In this document: piece by piece, positions 34,321-43,394 of the stretch | How positions within the stretch are numbered: the first letter of the stretch is position 1 | Layout: each line of letters starts with the position of its first letter | Assembly: GCA_016722025.1 (NCBI GenBank) | Contig: JADKGZ010000002.1 | Span: forward strand, 248,001-312,000 | Length of the DNA: 64,000 nucleotides | Origin: Acidimicrobiaceae bacterium | GTDB taxonomy: Bacteria; Actinomycetota; Acidimicrobiia; Acidimicrobiales; Ilumatobacteraceae | Direction: 5' to 3' | Translations under genes and position numbers: made by a program | The notes under the pieces: model-generated | Database searches by the model: none | Told to the model about the DNA's origin: nothing | What the model saw: the letters and a program-made list of their open reading frames with translations, nothing else

Positions 34321-34542
34321 ATGTCCACGGCCTCACCATCACAACGGACATTCGAGGCCGGCTCGAACCAGTCAGTCCCCGCTGACCTCACCGCCGTCCG
34401 ATGGTCGGACGGCACCGTCGAGTGCCGCTTCCGATTGAGCCATCCCACCGGCTCGCTCGTTGCGGCCGACGGCGAGGTCGGCGTCATCCTCACCGAACCA
34501 GACGCGGCCTGCACCGTCTGCTCCGACGCCTGCGCCGGCTGA
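34321..34542 (+). CDS. Small hypothetical protein
   Basis: 73 residues with no family I recognise. It has a plausible mixed composition (SNQSVPADLTAVRWSDGTVE, then FRLSHPTGSLVAADGEVGVI) and ends in a CTVCSDACAG Cys cluster that could bind metal. It starts 29 bases after the DUF305 stop and could be co-transcribed. Coding status is uncertain. The rest of 34292-34614 holds nothing else I recognise. Confidence 0.35.
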   Translation: MSTASPSQRTFEAGSNQSVPADLTAVRWSDGTVECRFRLSHPTGSLVAADGEVGVILTEPDAACTVCSDACAG

Positions 34543-34614
34543 GGACGCAGCCGCACGTTCCGCTCGTGGCAGGGAGGTCGCCGGCGAGGACTTGACGCCG
34601 TCCGAGCCTTCAAC

Positions 34615-35739
34615 TCAGCCTCGTACGTTGAGGCTGTCGGCCAAAGTGTCGGAGGCACGCTGGTCGGCGGGTTGGGTGAAGTGGGCGTAGATGTCCAGGG
34701 TGGTCGACGCACGTGCGTGACCGAGCCGTCCAGCCGCAGTGCGAACGTCGACACCGTTGAGCAGCATGGTGGTGGCAGCGAAGTGAGGCAGGTCGTGCAA
34801 CCGGATCTTCGCGATGCCAAGCTGTCCGGCCAGACGGGCGAACGCGAGCGTGGTGTAGTCCGGTCGCCACGGCGTCCCCCCGGCCGGTTCATGGCTGAAG
34901 ATGTAGCGATCCGCTTCAACGTCTGGCAGGGAACCCCGGAGCCCGCCGAGCGCCGCGAGCGTGACCGAATCGAGCGTGAGACGACGCTCTGCATGGGTCT
35001 TCGTCGGACGTTGAACCGGACCGGAAGCCGTGTGCGAGACCTGGCCCGAGATATGCAGGGTCTGCCGATGAAAGTCGACGTGTTGCCATTGCAGCGCGCA
35101 GAGCTCGCCGCGCCTGGCACCCGTCACCGCCGCCAACCGCAGGAAGATCGGCAGGCTGCGATTGACCGAGCGCGCGGCCTCGATGAGCCGGACAACCTCA
35201 TCAGCGCTGGGCAGATGGATGCATGGTCGACGCGCCGGTGGCGGACTGGCCCGGCGAGCGGGGTTGTAGGCGATCCAGTCCCAGGCGATGCCCTGCTCGA
35301 GCGCACGGTGCAGCACCGAATGGATGTGGCGCACCGAGTTCGCCGACAGCGGTCGACCGTTGACTGCGCCACTGGCGAGCAGCTCGCCGTACCAGGCGTC
35401 GAGCTGGTGGGCACGAAGGTCGACGACCTTGACGGCGCCGAACGCCGGCACCACCCGGCGATCGATCAGCCGTCGGTACTCACGAGCCACGGTGGGCGAC
35501 AGGTTCGGCGAGCTGTACGTCCACCACTTGTCGCACAACTCGCCAAGCGTGCCGAAGGTAGGTGACGTGGGCGAGTCGGTGACCTGCGCGACGAGCGCGG
35601 CGAGTCCGCGTTCTGCGGCGTCACGGTCACCGCGCAACGTTCGGGTGACGTACGCAGGTTTGCCGGTGGCCGTGTCTCGACCGGCGTGCACTCGCAGCTC
35701 CCACGACCCAGGGCGTCGTTGGCGAAGCGAACCGCGCAC
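34615..35739 (-). CDS. int: Tyrosine recombinase/integrase (int2) with altered HxxR motif
   Basis: About 374 residues from GTG 35739, the position equivalent to the int1 start; a longer frame from ATG 35829 exists. It is collinear and highly similar to int1, with TGARRGE, GHARAS and TLDIYAH (nucleophile Tyr) preserved. In the HxxR box it reads HDLPH (Pro at about 318) where int1 has HDLRH. That Arg belongs to the catalytic tetrad and coordinates the scissile phosphate, so this enzyme is probably inactive unless the base calls are wrong. Located beside att2 as the integrase of the metal-resistance element. Confidence 0.9.
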   Translation of the reverse strand: MRGSLRQRRPGSWELRVHAGRDTATGKPAYVTRTLRGDRDAAERGLAALVAQVTDSPTSPTFGTLGELCDKWWTYSSPNLSPTVAREYRRLIDRRVVPAFGAVKVVDLRAHQLDAWYGELLASGAVNGRPLSANSVRHIHSVLHRALEQGIAWDWIAYNPARRASPPPARRPCIHLPSADEVVRLIEAARSVNRSLPIFLRLAAVTGARRGELCALQWQHVDFHRQTLHISGQVSHTASGPVQRPTKTHAERRLTLDSVTLAALGGLRGSLPDVEADRYIFSHEPAGGTPWRPDYTTLAFARLAGQLGIAKIRLHDLPHFAATTMLLNGVDVRTAAGRLGHARASTTLDIYAHFTQPADQRASDTLADSLNVRG

Positions 35740-35811
35740 GCTGTCAGCCCCGAGACCGCACCGAGATCGCCATCGGCGCAACGTAACAGCGTGAAGCCAG
35801 CTACGACCGGT

Positions 35812-35943
35812 ATGGGCCTCATGGGCCAAGATATGGGCCGACCCGCCGAGGCCTCAACCGGTCGACCTACGCCACCGGCCATTTACCTGGTCTTTCTTGG
35901 CGCCCCCGGTAGGAATCGAACCTACGACCTGCGGTTTAGGAAA
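35812..35943. repeat. Attachment site att2 with ATGGGCC arm repeats
   Basis: The 59-base core 35885-35943 is identical to 9895-9953 and 47313-47371 and contains the tRNA-Arg 3' half. ATGGGCC occurs at 35812, 35821 and 35833, mirroring the arms at att1 and att3, while the sequence between arms and core is unlike them. This is the junction between the metal element and the next element. Confidence 0.85.
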
Positions 35944-36119
35944 AATGCGGTCGAAACGGTCTCAGCGAGTCACCTTCAGTCGCATTTGACCTGCTCAGCT
36001 TCGGTTGTCTCCTCGTCTGGTCTCGTTGAACATCATGCAGTAGCGCGCAGTAGATGGACAAGTGGATGGACAACTTTCGGTCGACGGCAGCGAGGTAGGG
36101 GCCTCGCCCCACAGCTGCA

Positions 36120-36397
36120 CTTCGTGCCCGAAGGACACGCCATCTGACGAATCGACCGGCGCCGCACTCGCCGAGCCCGGAGCGATCATGACCCCGATGG
36201 TCGAGAACTCGCTCAAGCAGATGGATGCCGACAACTGGCAAGAGGTCGGCAAGCAGTTCGTGTCGGCCAACCCGATGCAACGCTTCGGCGAACCCCACGA
36301 GGTCGCCGCGCTCGTCGCCTTCCTGCTCTCGGGCGAAGCGCCGTTCATCAACGGCGCTGTGATCACCATCGACGGCGGCCAGTCCTACAAGTACTGA
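36120..36397 (+). pseudogene. C-terminal fragment of short-chain dehydrogenase (SDR)
   Basis: Encodes PGAIMTPMVENSLKQM, then QFVSANPMQRFGEPHEVAALVAFLLSGEAPFINGAVITIDGG, the C-terminal third of a classical SDR. The Rossmann TGxxxGIG segment and catalytic YxxxK are absent; the 5' side abuts the element end. A remnant truncated by integration or deletion. Confidence 0.75.
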
Positions 36398-36436
36398 CGA
36401 CTCCCATCCTCCAACTACCCCGCTAGGAGACCCCCG

Positions 36437-36958
36437 ATGTCCTTTTCACCCGTTCGCCTGAACCACGCCGTGCTGTTCGTCGCCGACCTCGACCGGTCAC
36501 TGGCCTTCTACACCGACCTGTTCGGCATGCAGATCGTCGCCCGCGAACCCCGCGCCAACGCCGCCTTCCTGCGGCTGCCGCGGTCGGGCAACCATCACGA
36601 CCTCGGCCTGTTCGGTGTCGGCACCGCCGGAGGCCCCAAGCGCCGTGGCGGCATCGGGCTGTACCACCTGGCGTGGCAGCTCGACGCGATCGACGAACTC
36701 GTCGCCGCCCGCCAAGCCCTGCTCGACGCCGACGCCTATAGCGGTGAGTCGAGCCACGGCGCCACCAAGAGCATCTACGGCGCCGACCCCGACGGCAACG
36801 AGTTCGAACTGATGTGGATGCTCCCCCGCGACCAGTGGGGCCCCTACGAGCACGCCGCCCCGATCGACCACCTCGACCTCGCCGGCGAGGTCCGACGTTG
36901 GAGCGGAGTCCGCACAGCAGGCCACCTCGAGCACGACAGCACGGGAGCGCCGGCATGA
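36437..36958 (+). CDS. VOC-family (glyoxalase/extradiol dioxygenase fold) protein
   Basis: 173 residues. Paired beta-alpha-beta-beta-beta modules begin with RLNHAVLFVADLDRSLAFYTDLFGM; metal ligands are suggested by His near residue 9, the GLYHLAWQ His and Glu in GNEFELMW. The substrate is unknown; similar proteins serve as glyoxalase-like or ring-cleavage enzymes. A GGAGA ribosome site precedes the ATG. The stop overlaps the next gene (ATGA). Confidence 0.82.
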   Translation: MSFSPVRLNHAVLFVADLDRSLAFYTDLFGMQIVAREPRANAAFLRLPRSGNHHDLGLFGVGTAGGPKRRGGIGLYHLAWQLDAIDELVAARQALLDADAYSGESSHGATKSIYGADPDGNEFELMWMLPRDQWGPYEHAAPIDHLDLAGEVRRWSGVRTAGHLEHDSTGAPA

Positions 36959-37554
36959 CCACGTTCGCTGATCCCGTCGTCGCATGGCGCGGCCCGAGCG
37001 ATCCTGACGCGCCGTTGGTCGTGTTGCTGCACGGACGCGGTTCGAACGAGACCGACACCATCGCTCTCGCCGATCATCTCCCCGACGGTCTCGCCTATGC
37101 CGCCGTGCGGGCACCGATCGCCGAGGGCGGCGGCTACGCCTGGTTCGCCAACCGCGGCATCGGCCGCCCGATCGCCGACTCGCTCGCCGACACCATGGGC
37201 TGGTTCCGCACCTGGCTCGACCCTGTCGCCCCGCTCGGACGGCCGGTGGTGCTGGTCGGGTTCAGCGGGGGTGCGGCGTTCGCCGGCGGACTGGTCCTCG
37301 ATGACCCGCACCGCTGCGCGGGTGCGGCGATCCTGTTCGGGACGCTGCCGTTCGACGCCGGTGTGCCCACCACTGCTGGCCGTCTCGCCGGACTGCCGGT
37401 CCTCGTCGCCCATGGCGACACGGACACCGTCATCCCCCGCGACCTGCTCGAGCGCACGTGGACCTACCTCCACGGTGACGCGGGCAGCACCACCACCGGT
37501 GTCCGCGATCCAGGCGGGCACGGCCTCAGCTTGGACGTAGCCGCCCAGTTGTAG
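36955..37554 (+). CDS. Alpha/beta-hydrolase, phospholipase/carboxylesterase family
   Basis: 199 residues. Oxyanion motif HGRGSN, nucleophile elbow GFSGGA (Ser), Asp in HGDTDTVIP and His in GGHGLS form a complete Ser-Asp-His triad of the small carboxylesterase (YpfH/EstB-like) type. Start at ATG 36955 overlaps the VOC stop, implying joint expression. Natural ester substrate unknown. Confidence 0.85.
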   Translation: MTTFADPVVAWRGPSDPDAPLVVLLHGRGSNETDTIALADHLPDGLAYAAVRAPIAEGGGYAWFANRGIGRPIADSLADTMGWFRTWLDPVAPLGRPVVLVGFSGGAAFAGGLVLDDPHRCAGAAILFGTLPFDAGVPTTAGRLAGLPVLVAHGDTDTVIPRDLLERTWTYLHGDAGSTTTGVRDPGGHGLSLDVAAQL

Positions 37555-37589
37555 CCATAACCAAACGACCACAACGGGACGGTCGCATC

Positions 37590-37930
37590 CCGACGCTCCG
37601 TCCGACTCCGTTCGCCTCGAGCTCAAGCAGGCCGGCCTCGACCGCATCAAGGTGACGACCGTCTGCCCGTACTACGTGCGCACCGGCATGTTCGAGGGAG
37701 CGCGGTCGGCGCCGCTGCTCCCACTGCTCGACCCCGCCGACGTCGTCGACGAGACGTGGTCGGCGATGCTCGCCGGCCACCCGTCGTCGTGATGCCGAAG
37801 ACGGTGATGCTCAGCGAGATGCTCAAAGGAGTGTTGCCGACGGGTGTGCGGCTTCATCGCCGACCACGTGATCGGCGTGTACCACACGATGGAGGACTTC
37901 ACCGGAAGGACCGAGCCGACCAGCTGTTCG
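37590..37930 (+). pseudogene. Degraded C-terminal part of an SDR (SDR16C/retinol dehydrogenase-like)
   Basis: Pieces in shifted frames read VRLELKQAGLDRIKVTTVCPYYVRTGMF, PKTVMLSEMLKGVLPT and FIADHVIGVYHTMEDFTGR, consecutive segments of the C-terminal region of an SDR16C-type enzyme. At least two frame changes (near 37790 and 37840) and no N-terminal half. It lies against the convergent RpiR gene. Confidence 0.7.
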
Positions 37931-38791
37931 TCAGCTCCGCAGCGCGCCCGATCGGGTCCATGCCGACTCGAGATCTGCCAGCCGTTTGGCCACCTCGGGT
38001 TGGCGACGTTCGCTCAGCGAGTTGATCAGCAGGTTGGCGACCACCGTCAGCCCGACCAGCGAGTCGAACGGCCAGACAGAGGTGGAGGCGAACGGCAACA
38101 CCACGCCGCCGTCAGTGGCCAGCGCCGTGGGGACCGAGCCGGTGACCACCACCGGCACCGCCCCCGCGTGCACGGCCAGCGCTTGCATGCGGAGCATGGC
38201 TGGTTCGTGGCGGGGAATGTCGATGGTCATCACCACGTCGCCGCGGCGGACCGCCGCGAGGGAGGTGCTGATGCGGAACTCCGAGCCCACCAACAGGACC
38301 GCCCGCCGCCCGAGCAGGTGGAACTGGTCGACCAACCGTTCGGCCACCCCCTCGGTCTGGGTGCTGGGCAGCACCCACAGCTGACGCTCGGCATTGTCGA
38401 GCAGGTGGATGGCGCGACCGAGCGCAACCCGGTCGAGTCCGTCGAGCGTGGCGGTGACGTTGCTGCACTCCGCGTCGCGCAGCGCATCGAGGTCCGAGGC
38501 CGGGGCCGCCGAGCGAACCCGCACCGCATCGGTGGACAGGCGCATCGACAGCTCGGCACGAGCGGCCTCGCGCAGATGGGCGAAGCCGTCGTAGCCCAGG
38601 GCGGTGGCCGTGCGCACCACCGTCGGCGTGCTGGTGCCGGCGCGCTCGGCCACCGAGGCCACCGTGCCGAACGCCACTGCTTCGGGGTCGACCAGCAACA
38701 GCTCGGCCACCTGGCGCAAGGCCGGGGTGAGCGACGACTGGGCCAGCCGCGAGGAGATGCTCGGGACGTGTGGGACGCGCGCCGAAGTCAT
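37931..38791 (-). CDS. RpiR/MurR-family transcriptional regulator (HTH-6 plus SIS domain)
   Basis: 286 residues from ATG 38791. N-terminal HTH (GTVASVAERAGTSTPTVVRTATALGYDGFAHLRE) and a C-terminal SIS sugar-phosphate binding domain (LWVLPSTQTEGVAERLVDQFHLLG; DVVMTIDIPRHEP). It would respond to a phosphosugar or related metabolite. Divergent from the enolase-superfamily gene with only 19 bases between the start codons, and a TATGTTACAT-like motif lies there, so it very likely controls that operon. Confidence 0.87.
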   Translation of the reverse strand: MTSARVPHVPSISSRLAQSSLTPALRQVAELLLVDPEAVAFGTVASVAERAGTSTPTVVRTATALGYDGFAHLREAARAELSMRLSTDAVRVRSAAPASDLDALRDAECSNVTATLDGLDRVALGRAIHLLDNAERQLWVLPSTQTEGVAERLVDQFHLLGRRAVLLVGSEFRISTSLAAVRRGDVVMTIDIPRHEPAMLRMQALAVHAGAVPVVVTGSVPTALATDGGVVLPFASTSVWPFDSLVGLTVVANLLINSLSERRQPEVAKRLADLESAWTRSGALRS

Positions 38792-38796
38792 GTCCT

Positions 38797-38807
38797 GTAT
38801 GTTACAT
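38797..38807. promoter_or_regulatory. Small palindrome between divergent RpiR and enolase-superfamily starts
   Basis: ATGT-T-ACAT within the 19-base gap. The promoter of each gene must extend into the coding region of the other, so binding here could block both. Short, so only suggestive. Confidence 0.4.
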
Positions 38808-38810
38808 CGC

Positions 38811-40001
38811 ATGAACCAATCGATACAGGGAGGCTCGGCACCGGTCGAGCGGGTGGAGCTGTTCGAGGCGAGGGTGCCGTTGTCCGAGCTCGCCCGCGGG
38901 GCAATGGCCGCCAGCGACAACGGCCTGGGCATGGCCATCCCCACCGAGGAACCGTGGGAGGCGGCCGACTTCCTCTACTGCCGACTGGAGGACGCCGACG
39001 GCGTGGAGGGCTGGGGCGAGGCCTACGTGTGGCTCCCCGAGACCGGGGTCAGCAACCGCGACATGGCGTCGGCCATCGAACACCACCTCGCCGCCTACGT
39101 GCTCGGCTCCCAGCCCATCGCGGTCCAAGCCCTTGCCGCTCGCATGGACCGCAACGTGGCCCGCAACGAGATGGCCAAGGGCCTGATCGACATCGCCTGC
39201 CACGAATTGGCGGCCCGCCAGATCGGCCGGCCGGTGCACGACCTCATCGGCGGCGCCACCGTGGATCGGATCCCCCTGTGCGGTCTCATCCCCCTGGCCA
39301 GCCCCACCACGGTGGCGGCCATCGCGGCCGGCTACCAGAAGGCGGGCTACGGCACGGTGCGCATCAAGCTGGGCACCGGCCCCACCGAGGACCGCGACGT
39401 GATCGCTGCGGTGCGCGAGCGCTGCGGCGACCAGCTGCGTCTGCGGGTGGACTACAACCAGGCCTACTCCGCCGCGGGGGCCGCGCGAGCCCTGGCATTG
39501 ATCGAACCGTTCGGCATCGACGGTGCCGAACAGCCACTGCCGATGAGTGACCTGGTCGGCATGGTCGACCTGGCCCGGCGCACCAACGTGCCGCTGTTCC
39601 TGCACGAGGGCTTCTTCAACCTCGGCGATCTGGTGGCCCTGGTGGAAGCGGGTGGCTGCGGGGTCGTCGGCATCAACGGCGAACGCCCCGGCGGCATCAC
39701 CGCGGCGCTGCGGGCCATCGACTTCGCATCGGCTCGAGGCCTGGGCACCATCATCCACAACCAGCCGCTCGGCATCGGCGCCGCCATGCACGCGCATCTG
39801 GCCGCCGCTCGCTTCGACCGCCTCGGCCACGCCGTGGAGCTGGCAGGCGACGTGATGTTCGACCAGCACCTCACCACCACCCGCTACGCGATGGAGGACG
39901 GACACCTGGTGCTCCCCGGCGGGCCGGGCTGGGGCATCGACGTCGACCGTCACGCTCTCGACGACCACCTGGTGGCCGCACCCATCTCGATCGGTCGATG
40001 A
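38811..40001 (+). CDS. Enolase-superfamily enzyme (mandelate racemase/muconate lactonizing type)
   Basis: 396 residues. N-terminal capping domain, then a TIM barrel with Lys in VRIKLG, metal ligand Asp in RVDYNQAY, Glu in GAEQPLP and a third acidic site near GINGERPGG. It would abstract an alpha proton from a carboxylate substrate. Subgroup and substrate cannot be set from sequence alone. Start chosen at ATG 38811 beside the RpiR divergent region. Its stop overlaps the amidohydrolase start (ATGA), and a peptidase-like gene follows, so the three probably form one catabolic operon. Confidence 0.85.
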   Translation: MNQSIQGGSAPVERVELFEARVPLSELARGAMAASDNGLGMAIPTEEPWEAADFLYCRLEDADGVEGWGEAYVWLPETGVSNRDMASAIEHHLAAYVLGSQPIAVQALAARMDRNVARNEMAKGLIDIACHELAARQIGRPVHDLIGGATVDRIPLCGLIPLASPTTVAAIAAGYQKAGYGTVRIKLGTGPTEDRDVIAAVRERCGDQLRLRVDYNQAYSAAGAARALALIEPFGIDGAEQPLPMSDLVGMVDLARRTNVPLFLHEGFFNLGDLVALVEAGGCGVVGINGERPGGITAALRAIDFASARGLGTIIHNQPLGIGAAMHAHLAAARFDRLGHAVELAGDVMFDQHLTTTRYAMEDGHLVLPGGPGWGIDVDRHALDDHLVAAPISIGR

Positions 40002-41588
40002 CCGCACGCCTGTTCACCGGCGGTCGGCTGCTGCGGCCCGACCCTGCGCCGGCAGCGATCGACTCGCTCGCGGTCGCCGGCGGCAACATCATCGCGGTCG
40101 GCACCGAAGCACAGTGTCGAGCCGCGCTTCCCGCCGACGCCGAGGTGGTGCAGCTCGACCGCGCGGTGCTGGCACCGGGCTTCGTCGACACCCACCTGCA
40201 CCCGATGGTGATGAGCGTGTTCGAGCAGCAGTTGGTGCTCGACTCCGCGACGTCGATCGCAGAGGTGCTCGACGCAGTCCGCGACCAGGCTCGCACCACC
40301 GACGCCGGACGCGCGGTGATCGGGTTCCAACTCGACGACGCCCGCCTGGCCGAACGCCGTCTGCCCACCGCAGCAGAGCTCCAGGCCGCGGCCGGGCCCG
40401 GCCGCAACGTGGTGCTGCTGCGCCGCGACGGCCACCACGCGGTCGCCTCCGAAGCTGCGCTGCGCGGTGGGCTTCGACCGGCCGGACACCATCGTCGAGG
40501 GCGGCGCCGTGGAGTTCGACGCGTCCGGCGTCGCGACCGGGCTGGTGCGGGAGCGGGCGGTGGAGCCACTGCTCGGGCTGTTGGGCGACGTCACCATGGA
40601 CGACCTCGAGGCCGGCGCCGCGTCGTGGTCGGAGCGGCTGCTGCGCCAGGGCGTCACCGCGATCTCGGCGATGTGCCAGACCACCGCCGAGGGGCCTTCC
40701 GGTGGTGCCGGCACGTTCGAGGCCGTGGGCTGGTCGGCACTCGTCGACCGGTTGCCGTTCGACGTCCAGACCATCCTCATCACCCCCGACGTGGGCGACG
40801 TCGACGTCTACCGCGACACCCCGCTGCACCGGCCCGGCGCCGGTCGGCGGCTGGACGCGGTGAAGCTGTTCCTCGACGGCACCCTCGGCGGTTGCACCGC
40901 CTGCATGCACCTGCCGTTCAGCGACCACCCCCACACCAGCGGGCTGGCCACCCTCGACCCCGACGAGGCCTACCGCCGGTTGGAAGCCACCCACCTGGCC
41001 GGGCTGTCGGCCTGCGTGCACGCCATCGGCGACGCCGCCAACGCTCGCGCCGCGGAACTGTTCGGACGGCTGCTGGCCGCGCACCCCGGCGCCCACCGGC
41101 ACCGGGTGGAACACGCGTCGGTGCTCGATGAGGCCACCATCCAACGGATCGCCGAACTCGGCCTGACCGCAGTGGTCCAACCCATCAACCTGCACAGCGA
41201 GGCGCACTGGCTGGCCGATCGAGTCGGCGCGCAACGGCTCAGTGGCACCTACGCGTTCCGCTCGCTGCTCGAGGCCGGGGTGCGCCTCGCCGGGTCCAGC
41301 GACGCACCCATCGAGTCCACCGACGTGCTCGCTGCCCTCGACGCTGCGGTGCACCGCCCCACGCTGGCCGCAGACCAGGCCATCAGTGGACTGGATGCCC
41401 TGCGCATGTACACCACCGCTGCCTCGGCCGTCCGTGGCACCGAGGGCCGACTCGGCTCACTTGCCGTCGGCCTGCAGGCCGACCTGGTGGTGCTGTCGGC
41501 CGACCCCACCGCCGTCCGTCCCGCCGAGGTGCACGTGCAGCGCACCGTCATCGGCGGCATCGACCACTTCGTCGCACAAGGAGCCTGA
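39998..41588 (+). CDS. Amidohydrolase family 3 enzyme, YtcJ-like (frameshifted near 40472)
   Basis: About 530 residues when rejoined. First frame: LAPGFVDTHLHPMVM with the HxH metal motif, up to ASEAALR. Second frame: VGFDRPDTIVEGGAVEF... carrying AVKLFLDGTLGG, VHAIGDAAN, HRVEHASVL, SSDAPIES and the C-terminal VGLQADLVVLSADP. Restoring a lost GC dinucleotide in CGCGCG gives EAALRAVGFDRPD. Zinc-dependent hydrolase of amide or N-acyl substrates outside the classical groups. Two bases separate its stop from the next GTG. Confidence 0.8.
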
Positions 41589-41589
41589 C

Positions 41590-42663
41590 GTGATCCCCCA
41601 TCTCACCGACTACCGCACCGCCCGCACCGCCCTGTTGGGCGCGGCCGAACAGGCCGGGGCCACCCTGACCTCCTACCCGCACCCGCTGTTGGGACCGAAC
41701 GGCGAGGCGCTCTCCACCGACAGCGCCCGCTTCGGCGCCCCCGTCGGAGAGGCCCACACGGTGGTGATGGTGTCCTCCGGCCTGCACGGCGTGGAAGGCC
41801 ATGCCGGTAACGGGCTCCAGCAGTGGCTGGTGGCCGACGGTCGCCTCGCCACACTGCCCGCTGGTGTGGCGGTGGTGCTCATCCACGCGGTCAACCCGTA
41901 CGGCATGGCGTGGTCCCGGCGCGTCGACCACCAGAACGTCGACGTGAATCGCAACTTCCTCGACTTCGCCGACCTGCCCGCCAACGAGCGCTACGCCGAC
42001 GTCGACCCGTACCTCAACCCCACCGGCGACACGCTCGACCTCGACGACACCAGCTACCTCCAGCCGCTGCTCGCGTTCTGGGCCGAGGTCGGCGACGACA
42101 TCGCGTTCCGCACCATCAGCGGCGGCCAGTACACACACCCGCGCGGAATCCAGTTCGGCGGGCAGCAGGCCACCTGGTCGCGTCGCACCCTGGAGCAGAT
42201 CTGGACCGACCACCTGGCCGGCGCCACCGACGCGCTGGCGCTCGACCTGCACACCGGTCTCGGACCGCTCGGCCGGCTCACCGTGTTCCAGACCGCCGAC
42301 GAACACGAGGCCGCGGCGCAGGCAGGCGCGGCCTGGTTCCCCGAGTGGCTGTACCGCAGCAGTCGAACCGACACCATCGACCACGGCGTCATGGGCCCCG
42401 GCTTCGACGAGTGGGCCGCGGGCAAGCTCAACTCCAGCGCCTTCGTGCTCGAGTTCGGCACGCACGAGCCGGTGGGCGGCATCGGCGTGTTCCGGGCCGA
42501 CAACTGGCTGCACAGCCACGGCGACCCGACCTCGGAGACCGGGCTCACCGTGCGGCAGCGCATGCGCGACTTCTTCTTCGTCGAGGACGAAGGCTGGCGC
42601 CGCGACGTGGCCGACGCCGGCCTCGCCTCGCTCCACGCCGGGCTCGACGGCATCATCGGCTGA
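41590..42663 (+). CDS. DUF2817/M14-like zinc carboxypeptidase
   Basis: 357 residues from GTG 41590, one base after the amidohydrolase stop. M14-type zinc ligands: HGVEGH (His 66, Glu 69) and LDLHTGLG (His about 221); catalytic Glu probably in FVLEFGTHE. Substrate region VNPYGMAWSRRVDHQNVDVNRNF contains NxDxNRN as in M14 peptidases. Likely acts on a peptide or acyl-amino-acid product of the operon. Confidence 0.85.
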   Translation: MIPHLTDYRTARTALLGAAEQAGATLTSYPHPLLGPNGEALSTDSARFGAPVGEAHTVVMVSSGLHGVEGHAGNGLQQWLVADGRLATLPAGVAVVLIHAVNPYGMAWSRRVDHQNVDVNRNFLDFADLPANERYADVDPYLNPTGDTLDLDDTSYLQPLLAFWAEVGDDIAFRTISGGQYTHPRGIQFGGQQATWSRRTLEQIWTDHLAGATDALALDLHTGLGPLGRLTVFQTADEHEAAAQAGAAWFPEWLYRSSRTDTIDHGVMGPGFDEWAAGKLNSSAFVLEFGTHEPVGGIGVFRADNWLHSHGDPTSETGLTVRQRMRDFFFVEDEGWRRDVADAGLASLHAGLDGIIG

Positions 42664-42699
42664 ACCGAGCACGTCGCCGCCACATGACGACCTCACGCG

Positions 42700-43290
42700 T
42701 CAGCTGGCGCGGTCGAGATCTCGCAGGCCGGCAGCGACGAACCGGAACGTGTCGTGGATGACGGCGGTCGGCGTGCTGCCGCTCCGGATCTGCTCGTAGG
42801 CCGCGGTGACCGCGGCCTGCACGAACGCGGCCGCGCGTTGGGGCTCCGCGAGCCGCATGCGGACGAGTGTGTCGAGCAGCGCCGCGCGCAATGGGGCATG
42901 TGCGGCCTTGATGCGCTCGAGGCCCTCGGCGCTGACGCCTGATCGCAGCAGCAACATCGCCGACTCATGACGAGTGTCGGCGGCGGCCGCGAGCTGCGCC
43001 TCGACGTAGGAGCGCAACTGTCGTTCAGGGTCGGCTTCGGCCGTCATCGAGCGGACGATCGTGTCGCACCAGGTGACGACCGCGTCTTCGCACACGGCCA
43101 CGATCAGGTCGTCGCGCGACGCGAAGTACCCGTACATCGATGACCGCGCCAGTCCCGCTCGCTGCGCGACAGAGGCCAGCGTCACGGCCTCGGCGCCGCC
43201 CTCCTCGGCGATCTCGTGGGCCGCGTCCATCAACCGCGTCAGCTGTGCGACGCGGTGAGCGGCAACAGTGGCTTCGGTGATGCGGGGCAT
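42700..43290 (-). CDS. TetR-family transcriptional regulator
   Basis: 196 residues from ATG 43290. N-terminal HTH (AEAVTLASVAQRAGLARSSMYGYFASRDDLIVAV) and an alpha-helical ligand domain. Divergent from an ABC exporter; the repeats at 43311-43367 lie between. Probably represses the exporter until its ligand binds. Upstream in-frame codons cross the operator and were rejected. Confidence 0.88.
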   Translation of the reverse strand: MPRITEATVAAHRVAQLTRLMDAAHEIAEEGGAEAVTLASVAQRAGLARSSMYGYFASRDDLIVAVCEDAVVTWCDTIVRSMTAEADPERQLRSYVEAQLAAAADTRHESAMLLLRSGVSAEGLERIKAAHAPLRAALLDTLVRMRLAEPQRAAAFVQAAVTAAYEQIRSGSTPTAVIHDTFRFVAAGLRDLDRAS

Positions 43291-43310
43291 GGGAGCGACG
43301 AGTTCACTTT

Positions 43311-43367
43311 CCGACGCGTTGTCGGTAACTGGGCACGCCGGTACGGTTACCGACGAAGTGTCGGCAA
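43311..43367. promoter_or_regulatory. Array of GTCGGTAAC half-sites, TetR operator region
   Basis: CCGAC-GCGTT-GTCGG (43311-43325), GTCGGTAAC (43321), its inverse GTTACCGAC (43346) and GTCGGCAAC (43359) lie between the TetR start and the permease start at 43395. Inverted GTCGGTAAC units suit a TetR dimer. Confidence 0.65.
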
Positions 43368-43394
43368 CTGTACGGCCTGCGGAAGGATGATCGC

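Larger units (their letters stand above)
9954..35943. mobile_element. Integrative element carrying a metal-resistance island (about 26.0 kb)
   Basis: It is bounded by identical 59-base att cores (9895-9953 and 35885-35943) that copy the 3' end of tRNA-Arg(CCT). Its own integrase (34615-35739) lies at the right end beside att2, matching the position of int1 beside att1. Cargo comprises two CmtR-like and one SmtB-like regulator, three metal ATPases, multicopper oxidase, signal peptidase II, DUF411, cupredoxin, CopC-CopD, DUF305 and a two-component system. An IS21-type insertion sits inside. The first roughly 130 bases at the left end resemble those of the next element (35944-36080). Confidence 0.75.

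Noticed and set aside
37844..39550. 568-codon open frame antisense to RpiR and crossing the enolase-superfamily gene
   Set aside because: Low-complexity shadow translation; both overlapped genes have clear domains.
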